From Methylobacterium sp. SyP6R (lineage in GTDB: Bacteria > Pseudomonadota > Alphaproteobacteria > Rhizobiales > Beijerinckiaceae), in assembly GCF_019216885.1 (NCBI RefSeq), contig NZ_JAAQRC020000001.1:1984001-2048000 (forward strand): DNA of 64,000 nucleotides, in the 5' to 3' direction. The first letter of the stretch is position 1, and every line of letters begins with the position of its first letter. Shown here piece after piece: positions 22,119 through 30,832 of the stretch. Below the pieces are notes generated by a model, which made no database searches, was not told where the DNA came from, and was given only the letters and a program-made list of their open reading frames with translations. Position numbers and translations under genes: made by a program.

Positions 22119-22912
22119 GGCCCGGCGGCCCGGATCTGGATCGGCGCGTAGGCGCCGTCCTGACGCAGGAGAATCTGGCCCTCGCGGGCGAGCTCCAGCA
22201 CTGCCGAGAGCGAGGAGGCCCGCACGGTGGCGCGGCGCTTCGGATCGGCGAGGTACTGGGCGAGGTAGGAATCGAGGTCGGTCCAGTCGTCCCGCGGGCC
22301 GATCAACCGCTCCAGGGCGCTCCTGGCATCGACCAGGGACCACACGCTCCTCGGCGGCAGCGTCACCTGGGCCCGGGCGCGTTCCTGGCGCTGGCGGGCA
22401 TAGGCCGCGATCAGGTCGTGCAGGGTGACGGCGAAGGCCCCCGGTGCGGCGGATGCGGGCTCGGGCGGCAGGGCGCCGCGAGCGAAGACGTCGCGCCCGA
22501 GCTGGCCCCGCCCGGACAGCATCAGCGCGGCGGCGCGGATCGCCTCCAGGCGGCGCAGGCGAAGGCCCAGCGCCTCGGCGAGGTCGCCGGCGGCGGGTTC
22601 GGGGCCGCGGGGCGGCGCCGGCAGCAGCAGGCGCGACTTCAGGTAGGCGAGCCAGGCCGCCATGACGAGATAATCCGCCGCCAGTTCCAGGCGCAGGCGG
22701 CGCGCCTCGTCGATGAAGGCGAGGTACTGCTCGACCAGCGCCAGGATGGAGATTCGGGCGAGGTCGACCTTCTGGCGCCGGGCCAGTTCCAGGAGCAGGT
22801 CGAGAGGTCCCTCGAAACCGTCGACATCGACGACGAACGGCGCGCCGTCGCCGGCTCCTTCGTCCCCCGCGAAGTCGTCCGCCACCTCAGGCCGCGGTCG
22901 CGAGCCCGGCAT
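22115..22912 (-). CDS. scpA: Segregation and condensation protein A
   Basis: ScpA is the kleisin that bridges SMC heads. The 265 residues start with an acidic leader, then the conserved FEGPLDLLLELARRQKVDL block, ADYLVMAAWLAYLKSRLLLP, and a C-terminal winged-helix segment (SLSAVLELAREGQILLRQD). The ATG at 22912 lies inside the end of nagZ, a 26-base overlap in another frame. Its stop overlaps the scpB start, so nagZ-scpA-scpB behaves as one unit. Confidence 0.94.
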   Translation of the reverse strand: MPGSRPRPEVADDFAGDEGAGDGAPFVVDVDGFEGPLDLLLELARRQKVDLARISILALVEQYLAFIDEARRLRLELAADYLVMAAWLAYLKSRLLLPAPPRGPEPAAGDLAEALGLRLRRLEAIRAAALMLSGRGQLGRDVFARGALPPEPASAAPGAFAVTLHDLIAAYARQRQERARAQVTLPPRSVWSLVDARSALERLIGPRDDWTDLDSYLAQYLADPKRRATVRASSLSAVLELAREGQILLRQDGAYAPIQIRAAGP

Positions 22913-23912
22913 CGAGGCGGGCGCGGGCCTCGGCCGGATCGAATGCCGGGGCGTTCTGGGGTCCTTGTGCCGGGCTCAAGCGGGCCAGGGCGGCATCCGC
23001 CCGGCGCAGGGCCTCGCCGGCGAGGACGGGGCTGGCTGCCACCACCTCCTCCATCTCGGCCCGGACGCCGTTGCAGTGCAGGCCGATGTCGCAGCCGGCC
23101 CGGAAGGCGGCGGCGGCGCGCTCGCGGAAGGTGCCGGACAGGGCGTTCATCGACAGATCGTCGGTCATCAGCAGACCGTCGAACCCGATGCGGCCGCGCA
23201 CGATCTCCCGGATGATCGTGGCCGAGGTGGTGGCCGGGCTCTCCGGGTCGAGGGCGCGGAACACGACGTGGGCCGACATCGCCATCGGCAGGTCGCAGAG
23301 CGCCCGGAAGGGCCGGAAGTCGTGCGCGTCGAGCTCGGCCAGGCTCGCCTCGACCACCGGCAGGGCATGGTGGCTGTCGGCGCCGGCGCGGCCGTGGCCG
23401 GGCATGTGCTTGATCACCGGCAGCACCCCGCCGGCCATCAGCCCCTCGGCCACCGCCCGTCCGAAGGCCGCGACCACCGCCGGATCGGTGCCGTAGGCCC
23501 GATCGCCGATGACGTCGTGGGCGCCCGGCACCGGCACGTCGAGGACCGGCGCGCAATCGACGTTGATGCCGACCTGGGCGAGGTCGTGCGCCATCAGGCG
23601 GGCACCGAGGCCGGCCAGCGCCGGCCCGCCTTCGGGGCCGCCGGCCCGCAGATAGGCCCGGCCCGACGGGTAGGCCTGCCAGTGCGGCCGCGTCAGGCGC
23701 TGCACCCGGCCGCCCTCCTGGTCGATCAGGATCGGAGCGTCGGCCCGGCCGACGGTCTCGCGGAGCGCCGCCGTCAGCGCACGGACCTGCTCGGGGGTCT
23801 CGACGTTGCGCTTGAACAGGATGAAGCCCCAGGGCTGCACCTCGCGGAAGAAGGCGGCCTCCTCGGGGCTCAAGGTCGGGCCGGCGCAGCCGAGGATCAG
23901 GGCAAGGGTCAT
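22887..23912 (-). CDS. nagZ: Beta-N-acetylhexosaminidase NagZ
   Basis: NagZ is a cytoplasmic GH3 enzyme that removes GlcNAc from muropeptides during cell-wall recycling. The 341 residues carry ILIDQEGGRVQRL, the catalytic-loop KHMPGHGRAGADSHHALP and the nucleophile-bearing LLMTDDLSM. The start at 23912 (MTLALILGC) is preferred over an in-frame ATG at 23999 because it matches the family N terminus. It follows a SPOR-domain gene, fitting a wall-remodelling neighbourhood. Confidence 0.95.
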   Translation of the reverse strand: MTLALILGCAGPTLSPEEAAFFREVQPWGFILFKRNVETPEQVRALTAALRETVGRADAPILIDQEGGRVQRLTRPHWQAYPSGRAYLRAGGPEGGPALAGLGARLMAHDLAQVGINVDCAPVLDVPVPGAHDVIGDRAYGTDPAVVAAFGRAVAEGLMAGGVLPVIKHMPGHGRAGADSHHALPVVEASLAELDAHDFRPFRALCDLPMAMSAHVVFRALDPESPATTSATIIREIVRGRIGFDGLLMTDDLSMNALSGTFRERAAAAFRAGCDIGLHCNGVRAEMEEVVAASPVLAGEALRRADAALARLSPAQGPQNAPAFDPAEARARLDAGLATAA

Positions 23913-24097
23913 CGACGGCGGCTCTCGTCGGTTCGAAGGGGGAACGGTCGCGCGCTCCCGTCCGGCATCCATGCGGGCGCCGATGATCGGGAATCGCAAG
24001 CGGATAAAGACGGGAATTTAGGCGATTCGCCGGCCCGGGGCTGTCGGCACTGCGCCACAGCCGCGGGGTTTCTCGGCGTCGGTCAGTTGCTCGTCGC

Positions 24098-25486
24098 TCA
24101 GTTCTTGGCGACGAAGCAGGCGGCGCCCGAGGCCTTGAGCCTGCCGCACAGGCCGTCGGCACTCTCCTTCGACATCGGCCCGACGCGGACGCGGTAGATC
24201 GACTTGCCGTTGACCTCGGCCTGGCGGATCAGCGGCGATTGACCGCCGAGCACGGCGCCGTAGCGCTCCTGGGCCTGCTTGAACGCGACCTCCGCCTCCT
24301 TCTCGGTGGCGCGCACCGAGAGCTGCACCGAGAAGCCGCCCACCGGCGCCTGGGGCGAGGGCATCGCCTGGGTGGTGGTCGGCGGCTCGGCCGAGGCGAC
24401 GCGCTGGATCGGCTTCTGCCGCGGTGTTTCCGCGGCCGGCGCCGGAGTCTCGGCGGCCGTATTCTGCGCGGCTTGAGCCGGCGCGATCGGGATCGCCCGC
24501 GGGCCGCGCGGCGTGGCCGGGGTCGAGCCGGTCGCCTCGGTCGGCAGGGTCATGGTCGGGATCGGGGAGACCGGCGATTCCTGAGCGGCCTGTGCCTGCG
24601 CGGCGGCCTGGGCCGCGCGCTGGGCCTCGGCCGGCGAGGGCTCGGGACGGACCGACACGGTGCGCACCCGGCGCGGCTCGCCGAGGGATTCGGTCAGGGC
24701 GTTGCCCGGGGTGGCGGGCGTGCCGGCCTCGGCGGCGAGGGAGCGTGCCGCCTGCTTGACGTCGAGGGGCTGCTCCTCGCGGTTGACGATGCGGATCTGC
24801 CCGCCGTCCTTCGCCGGAGCGGTGGCGGTGCGCTCGTAGATCTGCTTGTTCTGGTCCGGGATCTCGACGCCGCCGGCATTCTGGGGTGCGACCTTGAGCG
24901 GCGCCTGGTCGGCCATCACCAGGATCGGCGCGCCGGAGCGGCCGTGATGGAAGGCCTTCCAGGTCAGCGCGCCGCCGATCGACGCCGCGACGATGCCGAG
25001 CGCCGTGCCGACGAGGGCGATGCGACGGCGACCCCGCGGCCGCGGCTCAGGGTTCGCCTCCGCCTCGGGCATGCCGGGCGCCGGCTCGGAATCGATCTCG
25101 CGGTCCACCGCGGCGAGGTATTGGTTGAAGGCGGCGGCCGGCGTGTGCGCCGGCGCGGGGCCGGGCGCCGGCATCGGCGCGCCCGGACCGGGCTCACCGA
25201 AATTCGGCTCGTTGCGGGTGGCGGACAGGCCCGGCGCCGGCGCCTCGCCGTAATGCGGCATCACCGGCTCGACGCGGCCGCGCGGCTCCGCGCGGCTCGC
25301 TTCCTTGGCTTCCTTGGCCTCGAGAAGGGCGCGGAACGGATCGTCCTGGCCGACGATGCGGGCGAGTTCGGCGAGGGGATCGGGCCGGGCGCCGGGGCGC
25401 GCCTGATCCTGTCGGGCGGGGGCCGGCTGCCGATCCTGCTCGTAGCCGTCGTAATCGACGGGAACCCGGGAAGCATTGGTCGTCAT
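24098..25486 (-). CDS. SPOR domain-containing membrane protein
   Basis: A 462-residue bitopic inner-membrane protein. A Pro/Ala/Glu-rich cytoplasmic region (1-150) precedes one membrane helix (about 155-176, after RGRRR). A long Pro/Ala/Gln-rich periplasmic linker ends in a SPOR domain (about 380-460: VGGFSVQLSVRATEKEAEVA, YRVRVGPMSKESADGLCGRL). SPOR domains bind denuded septal glycan, as in FtsN. A division role is likely from the family and from adjacency to nagZ, but this gene is not FtsN itself by sequence. Confidence 0.88.
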   Translation of the reverse strand: MTTNASRVPVDYDGYEQDRQPAPARQDQARPGARPDPLAELARIVGQDDPFRALLEAKEAKEASRAEPRGRVEPVMPHYGEAPAPGLSATRNEPNFGEPGPGAPMPAPGPAPAHTPAAAFNQYLAAVDREIDSEPAPGMPEAEANPEPRPRGRRRIALVGTALGIVAASIGGALTWKAFHHGRSGAPILVMADQAPLKVAPQNAGGVEIPDQNKQIYERTATAPAKDGGQIRIVNREEQPLDVKQAARSLAAEAGTPATPGNALTESLGEPRRVRTVSVRPEPSPAEAQRAAQAAAQAQAAQESPVSPIPTMTLPTEATGSTPATPRGPRAIPIAPAQAAQNTAAETPAPAAETPRQKPIQRVASAEPPTTTQAMPSPQAPVGGFSVQLSVRATEKEAEVAFKQAQERYGAVLGGQSPLIRQAEVNGKSIYRVRVGPMSKESADGLCGRLKASGAACFVAKN

Positions 25487-25666
25487 GGCAGCACCATCCT
25501 GTTCGCCCTCGCGTCACCTCGCCGCGCGTCGGGCCCGGTTCGGCGGCACCGGCCGCCGATCCCCATATGGGACGGGCGGCCGTCAGATCCCATCGCTCGC
25601 GTCCCGCCGCGGCGGCGCCTCACGGCGTGCCGCGACGTCAGGTCGCGTGCCGGTCCCAGGGGCGCC

Positions 25667-27424
25667 TCAGCGCATCTCGTCGGGCGCGCCGACGCCGAGG
25701 ATCCCGAGATTGGACGCGACCACCCCCTTGAGGGCAGCGACGAGGGCCAGCCTCGCCTCGGTGGACTTTCTGTCGGTTTGATTAACAAACCGTAATTGCG
25801 GCAAGTCTTTGCCCTTGTTCCAGAAACTATGGAACGCGCTCGCCAGCTCGTAGAGGTGGAAGGCGACGCGGTGCGGCTCGTGGGCGGCGGCCGCCGCCTC
25901 GATCACGCGCGGCACCTGGGCGATTCCGCGCATCATCTCGAGCTCGCCCGGATCGGTCAGGCCCGACAGATCGGCTTTCGCCAGCGCGGCCGGCGTGAGG
26001 TCGAGCTCGGGGAACGCCTCGCGGGCCTGGCGGAACACCGAGGCCGCCCGGGCATGCGCGTACTGGACGTAGAAGACCGGGTTGTCCTTCGACTGCTCGA
26101 CCACCTTGGCGAGGTCGAAATCGAGGGTCGCGTCGTTCTTGCGGTACAGCATCATGAAGCGCACGGGGTCGCGCCCGACCTCGTCGATCACCTCGCGTAG
26201 GGTGACGAACTCGCCCGCGCGCTTGGACATCTTCACCGGCTCGCCGCCGCGCAGGAGGCGCACGAGCTGGCACAGCTTGACGTCGAGCGCCGCCTTCCCG
26301 TCCGAGACCGCCTTCACGGCCGCCTGCATGCGCTTGACGTAGCCGCCATGGTCGGCGCCGAGCACGTCGATCAGCTCGACCGCGCCGCGCTCGACCTTGG
26401 AGCGGTGATAGGCGATGTCGGAGGCGAAATAGGTGAAGCTGCCGTCGGATTTCAGCAGCGGCCGGTCGATGTCGTCGCCGAAGGCGGTCGCGCGGAACAG
26501 GGTCTGCTCGCGGTCCTCCCAATCCTCGGGCAGCTGGCCCTTGGGCGGCGGCAGCCGTCCCTCGTAGACGAGGCCCTTGGCCCGCAGGTCGGCGATCAGC
26601 GCCGCCACGGCCCCGCCCTCGCCGCCGGCCTGGAGGGTGCGCTCGGAGAAGAACACGTCGTGGTGGATGCCGATGGCCGCCAGATCCTCGCGGATCCGGT
26701 CCATCATCCGGTCGATGGCGAAATCGCGCACCAGCGGCAGCCACTCGGCCTCGGGCTTGTCGCGGAGCGTGTCGCCGTATCGGGCCTTCAGCGCCTCGCC
26801 GACCGGCACGAGGTAGTCGCCCGGGTAGAGGCCGTCCGGGATCGCGACCGTCTCGCCCAGGGCCTCGCGGTAGCGCAGGAAGGCCGAGCGGGCGAGCACG
26901 TCGACCTGGGCGCCGGCATCGTTGATGTAGTACTCGCGCGTCACGTCGCGGCCGGCGGCGGCGAGGAGGTTGGCCAGCGCGTCGCCGAACACCGCGCCGC
27001 GGCCGTGGCCGACATGCATCGGCCCGGTCGGGTTGGCCGAGACGTACTCGACATTGACCCCGCCCGGCACCCTGGCGCCCCGGCCATAGGCCTCGCCCTC
27101 GCGCAGGACCGCCCGCACCACCTCGGCGTAGATCGAAGGCGTCAGCCGCAGGTTGATGAAGCCCGGGCCGGCGACGCTGGCTTCCGTCACGCGGGGGTCG
27201 CTGCGCAGGTCGGCGGCCAGGGCCTCGGCGAGCGCCTTCGGGTTGGTGCGCGCTTCCTTCGCCAGCACCAGGGCGGCGTTGGTGGCGAGATCGCCGTGGC
27301 TCGGGTCGCGCGGCGGCTCGACCACCACGCGGGCACGGTCGAGCCCCTCCGGCAGGGTGCCGGCGCGGGTGAGCGTCTCGAGCGCCTCGCCGATGCGGGC
27401 CTCGAAGGCGGCGAAGATGTTCAT
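25667..27424 (-). CDS. argS: Arginine-tRNA ligase
   Basis: ArgS charges tRNA-Arg. The 585 residues match the family. The class I HIGH motif is HVGHGRG (after NPTGPM), the KMSKS-type loop is KMSKRAGEF, and an N-terminal additive domain and C-terminal DALR anticodon-binding region are present ([13 protein letters not shown]). The start at 27424 (MNIFAAFE) matches the family N terminus. It is divergent from serS, and a palindromic repeat lies in the shared upstream region. Confidence 0.96.
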   Translation of the reverse strand: MNIFAAFEARIGEALETLTRAGTLPEGLDRARVVVEPPRDPSHGDLATNAALVLAKEARTNPKALAEALAADLRSDPRVTEASVAGPGFINLRLTPSIYAEVVRAVLREGEAYGRGARVPGGVNVEYVSANPTGPMHVGHGRGAVFGDALANLLAAAGRDVTREYYINDAGAQVDVLARSAFLRYREALGETVAIPDGLYPGDYLVPVGEALKARYGDTLRDKPEAEWLPLVRDFAIDRMMDRIREDLAAIGIHHDVFFSERTLQAGGEGGAVAALIADLRAKGLVYEGRLPPPKGQLPEDWEDREQTLFRATAFGDDIDRPLLKSDGSFTYFASDIAYHRSKVERGAVELIDVLGADHGGYVKRMQAAVKAVSDGKAALDVKLCQLVRLLRGGEPVKMSKRAGEFVTLREVIDEVGRDPVRFMMLYRKNDATLDFDLAKVVEQSKDNPVFYVQYAHARAASVFRQAREAFPELDLTPAALAKADLSGLTDPGELEMMRGIAQVPRVIEAAAAAHEPHRVAFHLYELASAFHSFWNKGKDLPQLRFVNQTDRKSTEARLALVAALKGVVASNLGILGVGAPDEMR

Positions 27425-27859
27425 GCGTTGACCAGTTCTGCAAAGTTCGGGCCGGAGGCGGCATGCCGCACTCAGGCGCCGGGCTCTTCTCACGCCGGGG
27501 CGGGCGGCTGCAAGCGGGGCGGCAAGGGACGCCCTCATCGATATGAAAGCAAAGCGCTTCCCCTCCCCCTTGTGGGGAGGGGCTAGGGGTGGGGGTGGTG
27601 CAGGATTGAGCGCCGAGCCCTACGCGGGACCACCCCCACGCGGGATCTTCGATCCCCATGACCCCTCCCCACAAGGGGGAGGGGAAAGCGCCTGCCTTTT
27701 CAATGAGTTGAATTTAAAGGCTGACGCGCGACCACCCGCGAGGCCAACCGAACCTCCCCGTTCTCTCCCTTGTCGCCGCGGGGCCGATGCTGCAAAGCGT
27801 CCTGGCGTCACCGGCCGGATTCGCCGGCCCTTATACAGACACACGATTCGGACCGCGCC
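27425..27859. other. Divergent argS/serS promoter region with repeat
   Basis: A 435-bp gap between two divergent aminoacyl-tRNA synthetase genes. Most of it is taken up by the palindromic repeat at 27554-27691. No T-box-like leader was recognised. Promoters for both genes must lie in the short flanks, but none is clear by eye. Confidence 0.5.
27554..27691. repeat. GC-rich palindromic repeat, family B
   Basis: A 138-bp palindrome with ends GCGCTTCCCCTCCCCCTTG and the near-exact reverse complement (one base indel). The inner arms are TGTGGGGAGGGG and CCCCTCCCCACA plus GGGGGTGGT and ACCACCCCC. The segment TTGTGGGGAGG...GGGGGTGGTGCAGGA recurs at 42208 inside cobG, so both belong to one family. 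Confidence 0.75.
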
Positions 27860-29176
27860 ATGCACGACATCCGGGCCATCCGCGACAACCCGGCCGCCTT
27901 CGACAAGGGCCTGACGAGCCGCGGGCTGGAGCCGCTGTCCTCGCAGCTCATCGCCCTCGACGACGCGCGCAAGGCCGCGATCTCGGCGGCGCAGGGAGCC
28001 CAGGAGAAGCGCAACGCCCTGTCGAAGGAGATCGGCGCGGCCAAGAAGGCGAAGGACGAGGCCCGCGCCCAAGAGCTGATGGCCGAGGTCGCCCGGCTGA
28101 AGGAGGAGGCGCCGGCGCTCGACGCGGCCGCCGACGCGGCAGGCAAGGCGCTCTCCGAGCGCCTGTCGGCGATCCCCAACATCCCGGGCCCCGACGTGCC
28201 GGAGGGCCGCGACGAGCACGACAACGTCGAGAAGAGCCGCTTCGAGGGCCGCGGGCTCAGCGAGGACGGCCGCCAGCATTTCGAGCTCGGCGAGGCCATG
28301 GGCCTGATGGATTTCGAGACCGCGGCGAAGCTCTCGGGCTCGCGCTTCGTGGTGCTGAAGGGCCAGATCGCCCGGCTGGAGCGGGCGCTCGGCCAGTTCA
28401 TGCTCGACCTGCACACGGGCGAGCACGGCTATACCGAGGTGGTGCCGCCGCTGCTCGTGCGCGACGAGGCGATGTTCGGCACGGCGCAACTGCCGAAGTT
28501 CCGCGACGACCAGTTCGCGGCGGTCCAGGGCTCCCCCGAGATGGCGCAGGAGAGCGGCGCGCCGAACCGCTGGCTGATCCCGACGGCCGAGGTCCCGCTC
28601 ACCAACCTCGTGCGCGAAGCGATCCTCTCCGAGGACGAGCTGCCCCTGCGCTTCACCGCACTCACCCCATGCTTCCGGGCCGAGGCCGGGGCGGCGGGGC
28701 GCGACACCCGCGGCATGCTGCGCCAGCACCAGTTCAGCAAGGTCGAGCTCGTCTCGATCACCGCGCCCGAGCGCTCGGCCGAGGAGCACGAGCGCATGCT
28801 GTCCTGCGCCGAAGCCGTGCTGAAGCGCCTCGACATCCCGTTCCGGGTCGTCACGCTCTGCACCGGCGACATGGGCTTCGCCTCGACCAAGACTTACGAC
28901 ATCGAGGCCTGGCTGCCGGGCCAGAAGACCTATCGCGAGATCTCGTCCTGCTCGGTCTGCGGCGACTTCCAGGCCCGCCGGATGGAGGCGCGCTACCGCC
29001 CGAAGGAGGGCAAGGGCGTCCATTACGTCCACACCCTCAACGGCTCGGGCGTCGCGGTCGGCCGCGCGCTCATCGCCGTGATGGAGAACTACCAGAACCC
29101 CGACGGCAGCGTCACGGTCCCGTCGGCCCTCGCGCCCTACATAGGCGGCCTCACCCGCATCGAAGGACACCGGTGA
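27860..29176 (+). CDS. serS: Serine-tRNA ligase
   Basis: SerRS charges tRNA-Ser and tRNA-Sec. The 438 residues have an N-terminal coiled-coil arm (about 30-105, [19 protein letters not shown]), then class II motifs: [20 protein letters not shown] (motif 2) and [18 protein letters not shown] (motif 3). The ATG at 27860 gives the family start [11 protein letters not shown]. The stop codon overlaps the surE start by one base (TGATG), so serS-surE-pcm-nlpD is likely one transcription unit. Confidence 0.96.
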   Translation: MHDIRAIRDNPAAFDKGLTSRGLEPLSSQLIALDDARKAAISAAQGAQEKRNALSKEIGAAKKAKDEARAQELMAEVARLKEEAPALDAAADAAGKALSERLSAIPNIPGPDVPEGRDEHDNVEKSRFEGRGLSEDGRQHFELGEAMGLMDFETAAKLSGSRFVVLKGQIARLERALGQFMLDLHTGEHGYTEVVPPLLVRDEAMFGTAQLPKFRDDQFAAVQGSPEMAQESGAPNRWLIPTAEVPLTNLVREAILSEDELPLRFTALTPCFRAEAGAAGRDTRGMLRQHQFSKVELVSITAPERSAEEHERMLSCAEAVLKRLDIPFRVVTLCTGDMGFASTKTYDIEAWLPGQKTYREISSCSVCGDFQARRMEARYRPKEGKGVHYVHTLNGSGVAVGRALIAVMENYQNPDGSVTVPSALAPYIGGLTRIEGHR

Positions 29177-29937
29177 TGCGCATTCTCGTCACCAACGACG
29201 ACGGCATCCACGCGCCGGGCCTGCGCTGCCTGGAGGAGATCGCCCGCGAGCTCTCCGACGACGTCTGGGTCGTGGCACCTGAGACCGACCAGAGCGGCGT
29301 GTCGCACTCGCTGTCGCTCAACGATCCCCTGCGCCTGCGCCAGGCCGGCGAGAAGCGCTACGCGGTGAAGGGCACGCCCTCCGACTGCATCATCATGGGC
29401 ATCCGCCATCTCCTGAAGGATCACGGGCCCGACCTCGTGCTGTCGGGCGTCAACCGCGGCCAGAACGTCGCCGAGGACGTGACCTATTCGGGCACCATCG
29501 CGGGCGCCATGGAGGCGACGATCCTCGGCGTGAAGGCGATCGCGCTGAGCCAGGCCTACGGCATCGGCGGGCGCGCCAACGTGAAGTGGCACACCGCCGC
29601 CCATCACGGCGCCGCGGTGATCCGGCGGATCCTGGAGGTCGGGATCGAGCCCGGCATCCTGGTCAACGTCAACTTCCCGGATTGCGAGCCCGCGGACGTG
29701 AAGGGCATCGCGGTGGCGGCGCAGGGCGTGCGCAACCAGGCGCTGCTCTCCATCGACGAGCGGGTCGACGGGCGCGGCAACCCGTATTTCTGGCTCGCCT
29801 TCGCCAAGGCGCGGTTCGAGCCCGGCCACGGCACCGACCTGAAGGCGATCGCCGACGGCTGCATCTCGATCACGCCCCTGCGCCTCGACCTCACCGACGA
29901 GCCGACGCTGACGCGCTTCGCCCAGGCCTTCGCATGA
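29176..29937 (+). CDS. surE: 5'-nucleotidase SurE
   Basis: SurE is a metal-dependent nucleoside 5'-monophosphatase and exopolyphosphatase. The 253 residues carry the metal ligands: Asp-Asp in [10 protein letters not shown], Ser in [10 protein letters not shown] and Asn in SGVNRGQN. The start overlaps the serS stop by one base. The order surE-pcm-nlpD is conserved in many proteobacteria, including E. coli, where it precedes rpoS. Confidence 0.96.
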   Translation: MRILVTNDDGIHAPGLRCLEEIARELSDDVWVVAPETDQSGVSHSLSLNDPLRLRQAGEKRYAVKGTPSDCIIMGIRHLLKDHGPDLVLSGVNRGQNVAEDVTYSGTIAGAMEATILGVKAIALSQAYGIGGRANVKWHTAAHHGAAVIRRILEVGIEPGILVNVNFPDCEPADVKGIAVAAQGVRNQALLSIDERVDGRGNPYFWLAFAKARFEPGHGTDLKAIADGCISITPLRLDLTDEPTLTRFAQAFA

Positions 29938-29947
29938 CTGTCTTGGC

Positions 29948-30640
29948 ATGAGCGACGATCACGAGGGTCAGGAGGACGCGCCGGACGGCGCTCGCGAGGC
30001 GTCCGGCGCGGTCGAGACCGCGGCCTTCGTGCTGGGCCTGCGCGCCCGCGGGGTGCGCGACGCCGCGGTGCTCGGCGCGATGGAACGGGTGCCGCGGGAG
30101 GCTTTCGCGCCGCTCGCCTTCCGCGACCTGGCGCGCCGCGACATCGCCCTGCCGCTGCCCTGCGGCCAGACCATGACGGCGCCGAGCGTCATCGCCACGA
30201 TGCTGGCGGCGCTCACCGTCCAGGGAGCCCGGGTGCTCGAGATCGGCACCGGCTCCGGCTACGCCACGGCCCTGCTGGTCCGCCTTGGAGCCTCCGAGGT
30301 GGTCAGCCTGGAGCGCTACGCCACGCTCGCCCGCAATGCCCGCTCGCGCCTCGACGCGCTGGGCTTCGGCGCCGCGATGGTCGGGCTGGCCGATGGCTGC
30401 GCCCCGCCGGAGGAAGCCGGCACCTTCGACCGCATCCTGGTCAACGGCTCGCTCCGCGACCTGCCCCCGGCGCTGATCGACCGTCTGAACCCGGGCGGGC
30501 GCCTCGTCGGGGCGGTCGGCACGCCGGCCGGCCCCCGTCTCGTCGCCATCGCGCAGGAAGCTGACGGCCCGTGGCGTCAGGTGCGCGAGACGCCCCTGCG
30601 CATCGCCCCGCTGACGCCGGGCCTGGCGGCCGTGCTCTGA
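29948..30640 (+). CDS. pcm: Protein-L-isoaspartate O-methyltransferase family
   Basis: PCMT methylates isoaspartyl residues in damaged proteins using S-adenosylmethionine. The 230 residues include the leader MERVPREAFAPLAFRDLAR, the substrate-side PCGQTMTAPSVIATML and the SAM-binding VLEIGTGSGYATALLVRLG. Typical PCMT active-site sequence reads GxGQTISxP; here it is CGQTMTAP, within the range of the alphaproteobacterial branch. It follows surE by 10 bases. Confidence 0.88.
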   Translation: MSDDHEGQEDAPDGAREASGAVETAAFVLGLRARGVRDAAVLGAMERVPREAFAPLAFRDLARRDIALPLPCGQTMTAPSVIATMLAALTVQGARVLEIGTGSGYATALLVRLGASEVVSLERYATLARNARSRLDALGFGAAMVGLADGCAPPEEAGTFDRILVNGSLRDLPPALIDRLNPGGRLVGAVGTPAGPRLVAIAQEADGPWRQVRETPLRIAPLTPGLAAVL

Positions 30641-30660
30641 CGCACCGCCCGGCCCCCAAG

Positions 30661-30699
30661 TCACCTAGGCTCGTCACCTAGGCCGGTCGCCTAGGCCGG
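30661..30699. repeat. Three 13-bp tandem repeats
   Basis: Three copies of a 13-bp unit of the form TCRCCTAGGCYSG stand head to tail in the pcm-nlpD spacer. Each carries the palindrome CCTAGG. Confidence 0.7.
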
Positions 30700-30832
30700 A
30701 ATCCGGCCCTCAGGGTGAAGCCGCGACGCCGCCGCGCAACGGAAGCTTAACCTGAATCCTGTTTGAATCCACCTCATACGGTTGCGTGGATGTACGGGTG
30801 CGTCGATGCCGGAACGCGGGACAGGCAAGGGG

